DNA of 5,067 bases, from NCBI GenBank assembly GCA_044425705.1, contig JAWXVD010000189.1, positions 1 to 5,067 on the forward strand, given 5' to 3'. The notes under the pieces are model-generated. The model was not told where the DNA came from. It was given only the letters and a program-made list of their open reading frames with translations, and did no database searches. Numbering within the stretch: the first letter of the stretch is position 1; every line of letters begins with the position of its first letter. The position numbers and the translations under genes were made by a program. This document shows positions 1-5,067 of this stretch, in pieces. The stretch is from JAWXVD01 sp044425705. Lineage in GTDB: Bacteria > Bacillota > Clostridia > Lachnospirales > Lachnospiraceae.

Positions 1-258
1 GGTATCGGTATTTGCCTCTAAAAGATTATCCACTCGATTAAATGGTTTACTTACATTATTAGCAATATAGTGACTGAACTTCTCTACAAACTCCTTATTC
101 ACATCATGCTCTAATACCTTGGCTCTCACATTATCCGTATTGGTAATCCACAAATCCATGCCATTGTAATCAATATCTGTAATTTCATCGTCTACAATAT
201 ATTCCCACAAGGGACCAAAGTGTGCAGGTTGCAATTCCCATTCTTTACTTTTCTCCAT
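1..258 (-). CDS. CpaF/VirB11-family secretion ATPase, N-terminal part (runs off window)
   Basis: These are the first 86 residues of a type II/IV secretion ATPase; the remainder lies beyond base 1. CpaF/VirB11 proteins form cytoplasmic hexamers that power Tad pilus assembly or conjugative secretion. Only the N-terminal domain is visible. It has the family's 'DDEITDIDYNG' motif (residues 23-33), then FVEKFSHYIANNVSKPFN (57-74) and LEANTDT (80-86), which in CpaF lead into the 'LRI' strand of the N-terminal domain. Walker A and Walker B motifs would lie outside the window, so catalytic competence cannot be judged. The ATG is fixed by an AAAGGAGGT ribosome binding site (267-275) eight bases upstream. 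The gene follows two pilin-like genes and a terminator-like hairpin, as expected in a pilus or conjugation operon. The family call rests on recalled motif similarity. Whether it is a Tad or a conjugative ATPase cannot be decided here. Confidence 0.85.
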   Translation of the reverse strand, partial: MEKSKEWELQPAHFGPLWEYIVDDEITDIDYNGMDLWITNTDNVRAKVLEHDVNKEFVEKFSHYIANNVSKPFNRVDNLLEANTDT

Positions 259-279
259 CTCTTGCTACCTCCTTTCTCG

Positions 280-305
280 AAAACCAGAGGGACAATGCCC
301 TCTAG
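280..305 (-). terminator. Terminator-like attenuating hairpin between pilin-like gene and ATPase gene
   Basis: Read on the minus strand, CTAGAGGG (305-298) pairs with CCCTCTGG (291-284). This gives an 8-bp stem with one G-T pair and a 6-base loop, followed by only four T residues (283-280). The stem is GC-rich but the T tract is short, so partial termination is more likely than full stop. It sits after the pilin-like stop codon and just before the ATPase ribosome binding site. That position would allow more subunit mRNA than motor mRNA. Function is inferred. Confidence 0.5.
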
Positions 306-319
306 TTCAAGTATGTTTC

Positions 320-550
320 TTATGCTGCTAATACACTCTCTACCACTTCTCCTGCTGGGAATGGAAGAATGTTATTCGACGCTGTTGTAATCGTTCCATT
401 TGCTTGGTTAAAGAAGTTATTAATCAGATTCGCAAATGCTTCTGCGACTACTCCATCTGTTCCTAATAACATCATGATGATTGCTACTAATGCACTAATT
501 GCTACTACTGCGATAATTACCGATCCATATTGTTCAAAAATTTCTTTCAT
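320..550 (-). CDS. Pilin-like single-helix membrane protein, copy closest to the ATPase gene
   Basis: This 76-aa protein has a short polar start (MKEIFEQYG), one hydrophobic helix at about residues 10-29 (SVIIAVVAISALVAIIMMLL), then a polar tail of about 46 residues ending in LAA. The layout resembles small Tad/Flp-type pilins or other secretion-pilus subunits, and the CpaF-type ATPase gene downstream supports that role. There is no leader before the helix and no obvious prepilin peptidase site of the usual G/A-x4-E type. It may therefore be an unprocessed membrane component instead of a classical pilin. The start is supported by AGAGGA (558-563), seven bases upstream. It is a tandem paralogue of the gene at 627-851: residues 1-55 match except Ala40 (Thr in the other copy), and the tails then diverge. 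Coding status is very likely; the pilin role is moderately supported. Confidence 0.8.
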   Translation of the reverse strand: MKEIFEQYGSVIIAVVAISALVAIIMMLLGTDGVVAEAFANLINNFFNQANGTITTASNNILPFPAGEVVESVLAA

Positions 551-626
551 ATTGTTTTCCTCTATCTTTCTCTATTGTTTTATTTTGTTTCATTGTTTTG
601 TTAATTTCGTTGACTTGCCTCTAGTT

Positions 627-851
627 CTAGGCTGCTAATGCCATAGCTTCTGTTGCACCACCTGGAAATGCAAGAACGTTACTTGCTGTAATCGTCCCAT
701 TTGCTTGGTTAAAGAAGTTATTAATCAAGTTTGTAAATGCCTCTGCTACTACTCCATCTGTTCCTAATAACATCATAATGATTGCTACTAATGCACTAAT
801 TGCTACTACTGCGATGATTACTGATCCGTATTGTTCAAAAATTTCTTTCAT
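627..851 (-). CDS. Pilin-like single-helix membrane protein, first copy of tandem pair
   Basis: This 74-aa protein is the first-transcribed copy. Residues 1-55 are the same as in the downstream copy except for Thr40, with the same hydrophobic helix at about 10-29. From residue 56 the tail differs (ASNVLAFPGGATEAMALAA). Across roughly 160 shared coding bases I count 11 differences and a single amino-acid change, so selection has kept the N-terminal half. The ribosome binding site AGAGGA and seven-base spacer are identical to the other copy. The gene begins about 60 bases after a strong terminator, so it either has its own promoter in that AT-rich stretch or depends on read-through from the structured leader at 939-1061. 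A structural role in the secretion or pilus machine with the CpaF-type ATPase is inferred from size, topology and neighbours, not from a recognised family. Confidence 0.8.
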   Translation of the reverse strand: MKEIFEQYGSVIIAVVAISALVAIIMMLLGTDGVVAEAFTNLINNFFNQANGTITASNVLAFPGGATEAMALAA

Positions 852-910
852 ATTGTTTTCCTCTATCTTTCTAATTGTTTAATTTTGCTTTCTCTTCTAA
901 TTTTTTGCAT

Positions 911-938
911 AAAAAAAACAGCTCTATTTCAAGCTGTT
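911..938 (-). terminator. Strong intrinsic terminator upstream of the pilin-like pair
   Basis: On the minus strand AACAGCT (938-932), an 8-base loop and AGCTGTT (923-917) form a perfect 7-bp stem. It runs directly into a T tract, giving eight consecutive T residues at 918-911. This is a textbook Rho-independent terminator for minus-strand transcription. It lies 168 bases after the stop of the large gene and about 60 bases before the first pilin-like gene. It could simply end the large-gene transcript, or be the terminating arm of the structured leader immediately upstream of it. Confidence 0.8.
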
Positions 939-1061
939 CACCTATCCCTTCCAAGAGATAGGCTTGTGTGTTCGTATAAACCTATCCCTCTTACTTAGGA
1001 CTTAATTCTTTATTCAGTTCATACGAAACACCCCTTATGGTCTATCTCGTATGTAATTCAA
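939..1061 (-). promoter_or_regulatory. Structured RNA leader with mutually exclusive stems, attenuator-like
   Basis: Read on the minus strand, five segments can pair in competing ways. CATACGA (1053-1047) is perfectly complementary to TCGTATG inside segment 2 (1031-1017, GTGTTTCGTATGAAC). Segment 2 also pairs almost end to end with segment 3 (981-968, GTTTATACGAACAC), with one wobble and one bulge. GAGGGATAGG (990-981), overlapping segment 3, can pair with CCTATCTC (962-955). CCTATCTC can instead form a tight 8-bp hairpin with GGGATAGG (948-941), with a 6-base loop. That hairpin abuts the terminator stem at 917-938. Pairings 1:2 with 3:4, versus 2:3 with 4:5, are alternatives typical of attenuators and riboswitches. 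I do not recognise a known riboswitch class. I also see no segment that directly opens the terminator stem, so the switching mechanism is inferred. It could equally be an independent small RNA. Confidence 0.5.
1035..1061 (-). CDS. Possible 8-codon leader peptide with TTG start
   Basis: A strong ribosome binding site, AAGGAGG (1068-1074), is followed after six bases by TTG AAT TAC ATA CGA GAT AGA CCA TAA. This would give the peptide MNYIRDRP. No long gene follows this ribosome binding site, which makes it hard to explain otherwise. Codons 3-5 cover CATACGA, the first segment of the competing stems at 939-1061. A ribosome here would block that segment from pairing with segment 2, as in ribosome-mediated attenuation. 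TTG starts are used in Firmicutes but are weak evidence. The site could also be a relic start of a lost gene, since it resembles the region upstream of the large gene. Confidence 0.35.
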   Translation of the reverse strand: MNYIRDRP

Positions 1062-1087
1062 TATTTTCCTCCTTCTACAATCTTTAT
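1060..1087 (-). repeat. Imperfect direct repeat, downstream copy flanking the large gene
   Basis: On the minus strand this reads ATAAAGATTGTAG then AAGGAGGAAAATATT. It closely matches the 28 bases immediately before the large gene (4763-4790: ATAAAAGATAGTAGC then AAGGAGGAATATT), allowing small indels. Both copies include a ribosome binding site, but here no long gene follows. The large gene is thus bracketed by a similar translation-initiation region on each side. This could reflect insertion at, or duplication of, an initiation region. AT richness and the shared AAGGAGG core make part of the match expected by chance. Confidence 0.4.
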
Positions 1088-1105
1088 TTTAATTATTTGA
1101 ATAAT

Positions 1106-4100
1106 TTATAATACTTTTTCTTTAGTTTCTTGCTCTTCAATATTTTCCATCATGTCATCACCGGTCGTTTCTCTTCCCAGATTAATTTCAAATTCCCCAT
1201 ATTCATTAATACCATATTCAATGAAATAACCTAATCCTGCAAATGAACAATATAGCAACGATGATAATATTGGGCTAGACTGCGAATCCAGCTCATTCTC
1301 TTTCATTATTCTTGCATACGAATAATAAAAATATTCTTTATAGCTCTCCTCTGTCGCTTCAACACTTTTCAAATATTCATACCAATGATTTAATACTATC
1401 TGACGTTCATCTTCCGCCAACTCCTCATATTTCTTAACAATATAGAAAATCACACTTTCTGAAAGATTATTTTGGATCCTATATTCTATCATATTCTTCA
1501 TGAACATTATCAAATCTATTATTGGGCATTGAACTTCAATTAAAAAGCTAATGATATCAATCGTTCCTACCATCGCTTCATCCACAATACAAAACTGCAG
1601 TACCATTGGTTCAAATGCGATAATTTTTCTCTTTGTTTCATTTGATAATATAAATGCATCATAATCAGAAATTCCGTATAGATCTTTTAGTACAACATTT
1701 TCTACTTCCTTCATGTTTAATTCATTTTTATTTTCTATACATGTAAGTTTTTGCACATATTCATTTATTAACACTGCCTCTTTCATCCAATACTGCTTAT
1801 CATCTTCAGTAAGTTCATCCATTATCAATGAATCATTACATACTGCTAGTGAAGCAACATGCTCTCGCTCATTAGCATTAATAATATGTTCTGTGTCTTT
1901 TTTAACACATTGACTCATAGATGCTGGAATCACCACATTATTTTCAGATAGAAAATCTGCAGATATTCCTATCTTTCTCAGCATAATTAATGCAGACAAA
2001 GACATGATGTAGCCACACTCATGAGATGCTCTCATATTATTAAATAAGTTTCGTACAATTACCTCTTTCTCTTCTATCATCTTACATACAAATTGCAAAT
2101 ATGGAAATCTAGTATTTGTATGCAGAATATATAAAGTTGGTACACCATGTATTAATTTTGCATAATCATCTAGCCAATTATTAACTGTATCTACATTACC
2201 CTGTGTACTCTTTATTAGCGTTATGAGTTCATCTAGGTTATCTATTTGACCATCTTTCATTACAAATTGAAATTTTTGAATGCCTCCCTCTTCCTCCAAT
2301 TTTCGCATGCACAATGCCACCAAAAAATAGTCTAACGGCATTATTTTAGTTATTGTATACTCTATTTCATTTATAACAACTATATCATTCTTTTGCTTTC
2401 TGAACATTCCTATACTAATTGCATGAGCTTTTCCTATATGTATCGCATTTTCCCAAAAATGAGGTTCCGTTGGTAAAACATCTGTATTATGAATACAATA
2501 AATAATTTCTTTTCCTAACTTCTTATTCACAATGATGATTGTTGTTTCTACATCACTTCTGTTTACATTTTGTGTTTCTGAGTTTGTTGCCTTTAATGTT
2601 AAATCCATGTATTTATAATATAATTTAATATTACTTGGTTCACATCTAATAAGGGCGCGAAGGCTGTGAAAACGACTTGCCTCTAAATTACCCGTTCTTT
2701 CATAATCTAATGCAAGTCCAAATATAACTTCCTCGTCTTCGCTTTTCATCATAGCATATTCTAATATATGCTTCGGTATTTCACGACTATGACTGATCGA
2801 TATATGTATTATATTTCTCATAATGTAATTACTCTCTTTAAAGGCTTCAAAAATTTCTATCAACACCTCTAGTGCCTCTATTTCTTTTCCTTGTCCTAAC
2901 AAGAACCGTGACTTGCATTTCAATCTAGCGGGCGTGATTGCACTAATGCATTCCATGCCATTTATTGTATCTATTCCCGCATCATTCATATTGTGTTCTA
3001 TTAATAATTCCAATAAGAAATCCCTTGTATTATCATCCCATACTTTTAATATAAGCTGTTGTTGTTTTATTATTATATTTTCTATAATTGAGACATCTGA
3101 TAATATCCTATATTCTTCTAACATATACTCCAAATAATTTTCATACATATTATACTGTTTCAAAATTTTTAGCGCCTGCTCCTTACCTATCTCTATTCTT
3201 ACACATTGTACATATAACCAAAAGATTAGAAAACTTGATTTGAATATAAACTTATAATCATCTAAAATATCTATTATTTTAGATACCTCCTTGTTCCACT
3301 GTAACAGATAATGATATAAAGCTAGATATCTATTATTCTTCAAACAAAACTCAAAAATATCTTCTTTATCTGCTTTTTCGTGTTTAATTGAAGATAATAA
3401 TATTAATTCTTTAATATCAACATCTTCCTTTAAATCTTGTGTAATAGAACTGATAATTGTTTTATCATCAGCTTCTATCATAAGTGCGCAGTTTACTTTT
3501 GTGAAATAATATTTTTTTCTGAATTTATAATTCAACTTCGAACAAAATATCTCATAATTATCCATATCATCTAAAAGCGCTTTTCCATCTGTTACATATT
3601 TATCTTGATTACTTAAAAGACCAATTTCTTGTCCTGCTTTATTCCACAATAAAATTTTCTCAATGATACTGGTATCTTGGTGTACAACTTCTTTTATTTC
3701 CTCGTAAGTACCAAGAGCATTGATTTTATATACATACATAAAGAAAATATGTCTAATTAGCCACTCTTCCTGATTATAAAACGACTGTACTAAATTCTTT
3801 CTGATTTCAACTCCATATTTACATTCACTTTCCATTTGAATTATTCTCTCATAATCCCTCGCAATTAAATCTTTCAAAATGTTTTTCAGCTGAGATTCTT
3901 CTGTAATGGCTTCTAAGTAAATAAATAATTCTATATCGTCGGCATTTAGAAATATAATCTTTCTGATTATATCCTTTTTAATACTATCATTCTCTATAGT
4001 TTCTAGCGCAACTACCTCTTTTAATATATCTACATCATCTCTGACTATTAAATTGAGACTTAAATTCATTGCTATTTGCAAATCATTATCTCGACATTCT

Positions 4101-4762
4101 ATCAATGGTAAAAAATTCGTAATCTCCGTTATATATCCATTCCATAGCAATTTGCTAATCGAATAATAAATCTGATCCTGTTGGCTCACCGATAATTTTT
4201 GTTTTCCCTTTAAAAGTTCTTTCACTTCGTCCAATTTATCATTTAATTCCGTAGAATTAGTATTAGATTTCTCTATTTCTTTTTTTAATTCCTTACTACT
4301 TTCATGAAATGTTTTATTCACACTAGATACAATATATTTTTCACCTTTACTTAAATATCCCTCAAAAAATTTCTTATATTTACAAAGTATTGTTGTAAAA
4401 AATTCCATAAGCATTGATTCGTCTAAAGGTGATAATATTGAACTTTCTAATAGTTCAATTCCTCTATATTTACATATTAAATTTCGAATAAATTCTTTCT
4501 CTGTAGTTGTTGATTCTATATCACTGACATATGCTAACAAAGCTTCTAGTAGATGATGATGCTCTAGAAACCCAACAAAAGAACCACTTGTAATAATTGT
4601 TCCGTCGTGCTTTTCGCTAAATTCCTCTATCCATATTGTGATTTCATGTTCAAACATTTTTACTCTACGTTCATCTAATTTTTCATTCTTTTTTTCAACA
4701 ATGTCCGTAGAAATCACATTAATAATCAATGATGTTATTCCCCCTACTATGGCTCCTTGCAT
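1106..4762 (-). CDS. Giant TPR-like / GreAB-C-like / PIN-like protein, putative defence or conflict protein
   Basis: This 1218-aa protein is almost entirely helical. Residues 1-20 form a short hydrophobic or amphipathic start. Residues 35-150 form a helical domain whose pattern (WIEEFSEKHDGTIITSGSF at about 44-62) recalls N-terminal helical domains of NACHT/STAND immune proteins. A charged coiled coil at 150-190 is followed by a long TPR-like solenoid at about 195-725; 'YERTGNLEASRFHSLRALI' at 687-705 is a typical repeat helix pair. Residues 738-825 look like a GreA/GreB C-terminal fold, with IHIGKAHAISIGMFRKQKND then EIEYTITKI. Residues 915-1090 resemble a PIN domain: IMSLSALIMLRKIGI, NNVVIPASM and DAFILSNETKRKII align with PIN core strands. 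The order matches the architecture I recall as PIN-TPR-GreABC, which is uncharacterised. Expected PIN acidic residues are replaced (Ser921, no Glu near 950, Asn-Glu at 1041-1042), so RNase activity is doubtful. The ATG has AAGGAGG (4769-4775) six bases upstream. I see no Walker motif. The low GC content suggests cargo. Confidence 0.85.
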   Translation of the reverse strand: MQGAIVGGITSLIINVISTDIVEKKNEKLDERRVKMFEHEITIWIEEFSEKHDGTIITSGSFVGFLEHHHLLEALLAYVSDIESTTTEKEFIRNLICKYRGIELLESSILSPLDESMLMEFFTTILCKYKKFFEGYLSKGEKYIVSSVNKTFHESSKELKKEIEKSNTNSTELNDKLDEVKELLKGKQKLSVSQQDQIYYSISKLLWNGYITEITNFLPLIECRDNDLQIAMNLSLNLIVRDDVDILKEVVALETIENDSIKKDIIRKIIFLNADDIELFIYLEAITEESQLKNILKDLIARDYERIIQMESECKYGVEIRKNLVQSFYNQEEWLIRHIFFMYVYKINALGTYEEIKEVVHQDTSIIEKILLWNKAGQEIGLLSNQDKYVTDGKALLDDMDNYEIFCSKLNYKFRKKYYFTKVNCALMIEADDKTIISSITQDLKEDVDIKELILLSSIKHEKADKEDIFEFCLKNNRYLALYHYLLQWNKEVSKIIDILDDYKFIFKSSFLIFWLYVQCVRIEIGKEQALKILKQYNMYENYLEYMLEEYRILSDVSIIENIIIKQQQLILKVWDDNTRDFLLELLIEHNMNDAGIDTINGMECISAITPARLKCKSRFLLGQGKEIEALEVLIEIFEAFKESNYIMRNIIHISISHSREIPKHILEYAMMKSEDEEVIFGLALDYERTGNLEASRFHSLRALIRCEPSNIKLYYKYMDLTLKATNSETQNVNRSDVETTIIIVNKKLGKEIIYCIHNTDVLPTEPHFWENAIHIGKAHAISIGMFRKQKNDIVVINEIEYTITKIMPLDYFLVALCMRKLEEEGGIQKFQFVMKDGQIDNLDELITLIKSTQGNVDTVNNWLDDYAKLIHGVPTLYILHTNTRFPYLQFVCKMIEEKEVIVRNLFNNMRASHECGYIMSLSALIMLRKIGISADFLSENNVVIPASMSQCVKKDTEHIINANEREHVASLAVCNDSLIMDELTEDDKQYWMKEAVLINEYVQKLTCIENKNELNMKEVENVVLKDLYGISDYDAFILSNETKRKIIAFEPMVLQFCIVDEAMVGTIDIISFLIEVQCPIIDLIMFMKNMIEYRIQNNLSESVIFYIVKKYEELAEDERQIVLNHWYEYLKSVEATEESYKEYFYYSYARIMKENELDSQSSPILSSLLYCSFAGLGYFIEYGINEYGEFEINLGRETTGDDMMENIEEQETKEKVL

Positions 4763-4790
4763 AATATTCCTCCTTGCTACTATCTTTTAT
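4763..4790 (-). repeat. Imperfect direct repeat, upstream copy containing the large gene's RBS
   Basis: This 28-base segment ends at the start codon of the large gene and supplies its ribosome binding site, AAGGAGG (4769-4775, six-base spacer). It resembles 1060-1087 on the far side of the gene over most of its length. Whether the two arose by duplication or convergence is unresolved. Confidence 0.4.
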
Positions 4791-4827
4791 ACTCAGCATT
4801 TATATTTCAAATTTCTTTCTTATATCT

Positions 4828-4856
4828 ATTTTACTAGTATTCTATTAGTAATACAA
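4828..4856 (-). promoter_or_regulatory. Possible sigma-A type promoter for the large gene
   Basis: On the minus strand TTGTAT (4856-4851) and TAAAAT (4833-4828) are separated by exactly 17 bases. The -10 element matches the consensus at five of six positions, and the -35 only at its first three. Transcription would start near 4821, giving a 5' UTR of about 60 bases before the large gene. No terminator is visible after the small gene at 4896-5057, so read-through could also express the large gene. The background is very AT-rich, which lowers confidence. Confidence 0.35.
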
Positions 4857-4895
4857 GGTCAGTTTATGATTCTACTACCTCTTACATTGCCTTAA

Positions 4896-5057
4896 TTATG
4901 GTGTACCTGCTCTTACAAATGCTAGAAATAGTTTCATGATTAAACCACATACCAATAATAAGATTTTTACAATCTCTAATGCCAACATCAATAAGTATCC
5001 CACTCCTACCAGAAATCCTTTACCTAATTTCACTCCCATTGCTATGATATTACTCAT
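4896..5057 (-). CDS. Small hydrophobic membrane protein of the secretion cluster
   Basis: A 53-aa ORF starting MSNIIAMGVKLGKGF and ending FLAFVRAGTP, with stop TAA. Residues 14-47 are strongly hydrophobic, broken only by Glu28, Lys31 and Lys42. This suggests one long or two short membrane or amphipathic helices, with the positive N terminus probably cytoplasmic. The start is supported by GGAGG at the window edge (5063-5067), about five bases upstream of the ATG, which is slightly close. It lies on the same strand as, and 133 bases upstream of, the large gene. Small proteins of this type accompany CpaF-type ATPases and pilin-like genes in clostridial mobile elements, as I recall, but I cannot name a family. 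Function is unknown; an accessory role in the envelope part of the secretion machine is inferred. Confidence 0.7.
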   Translation of the reverse strand: MSNIIAMGVKLGKGFLVGVGYLLMLALEIVKILLLVCGLIMKLFLAFVRAGTP

Positions 5058-5067
5058 ACCTACCTCC

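Larger units (their letters stand above)
299..892 (-). repeat. Tandem duplication of the pilin-like gene with its flanks
   Basis: Two units with start codons 301 bases apart share about 160 coding bases at roughly 93% identity. They also share the ribosome binding site region (from base 551 and base 852 upward, identical for about 20 bases and recognisably similar for about 40). A short 3' flank, GAACTAGAGG on the minus strand, is also shared (299-308 and 618-627). The duplicated unit therefore included 5' and 3' untranslated sequence. The gene tails lie between conserved blocks but have diverged, with different lengths. In the downstream unit the 3' flank forms the hairpin at 280-305; the equivalent hairpin is absent after the first unit. 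Outer limits are approximate. Confidence 0.85.

Noticed and set aside
369..638. Plus-strand ORF of 89 codons
   Set aside because: It is antisense to the pilin-like genes, whose minus-strand frames show silent-biased conservation and ribosome binding sites; this frame has neither.
320..851. Classical Flp pilins with prepilin peptidase processing
   Set aside because: Only nine residues precede the hydrophobic helix and no leader with a clear G/A-x4-E cleavage site is present, so only 'pilin-like' is used.
941..990. CCTATCCCT appearing twice, considered as a CRISPR or iteron repeat
   Set aside because: Only two short copies with no regular spacing; both are explained as alternative pairing partners in the leader RNA.
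941..1061. Known riboswitch or group II intron fragment
   Set aside because: I could not match c-di-GMP, preQ1, T-box or other conserved cores, nor an intron domain V, so no named class is claimed.
1713..1913. Plus-strand ORF of 66 codons inside the large gene
   Set aside because: Antisense shadow, rich in Ser, Phe and Cys as expected from the reverse of a Glu/Lys-rich helical gene; no ribosome binding site seen.
2913..3137. Plus-strand ORF of 74 codons inside the large gene
   Set aside because: Antisense shadow of the solenoid region with no family resemblance.
4638..4895. Plus-strand ORF of 85 codons over the start of the large gene
   Set aside because: It overlaps the N-terminus, ribosome binding site and probable promoter of the large gene on the other strand; composition looks like translated AT-rich non-coding sequence.

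Overview
The window is AT-rich, every supported gene lies on the minus strand, and strong AGGAGG-type ribosome binding sites precede most genes. Together with the gene content this suggests a low-GC Gram-positive bacterium, most likely a clostridial or Lachnospiraceae-type Firmicute. That assignment is inferred from style and families; no rRNA or species marker is present.

In the direction of transcription (high to low coordinates) the layout is as follows. (1) A 53-aa hydrophobic membrane peptide at 4896-5057. (2) A 133-nt gap with a possible promoter. (3) One very large gene at 1106-4762, encoding 1218 aa. (4) A roughly 250-nt non-coding interval at 852-1105. It holds a possible 8-codon leader ORF, a set of mutually exclusive RNA stems and a clear intrinsic terminator. 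(5) Two tandem, nearly identical pilin-like one-helix membrane proteins at 627-851 and 320-550. (6) A weaker terminator-like hairpin at 280-305. (7) The first 86 residues of a CpaF/VirB11-type secretion ATPase at 1-258, which runs off the window.

The flanking small membrane proteins, pilin-like pair and ATPase look like part of a Tad-like or conjugative secretion cluster, probably on an integrative or conjugative element. The pilin-like proteins would be the polymer or envelope subunits and the ATPase the cytoplasmic motor. The hairpin between them could keep subunit transcripts in excess over the motor.

The large gene looks like cargo in this cluster. Hand-counted sample lines give about 23-27% G+C against about 37% over the ATPase start. 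The protein reads as a helical N-terminal domain, coiled coil, long TPR-like alpha-solenoid, GreA/GreB C-terminal-like domain and a degenerate PIN-like nuclease domain. This matches the uncharacterised 'PIN-TPR-GreABC' architecture, which is suspected of roles in conflict or defence. Its PIN core lacks several acidic residues expected for catalysis. The most interesting points are this protein and the attenuator-like leader between it and the pilin-like genes.
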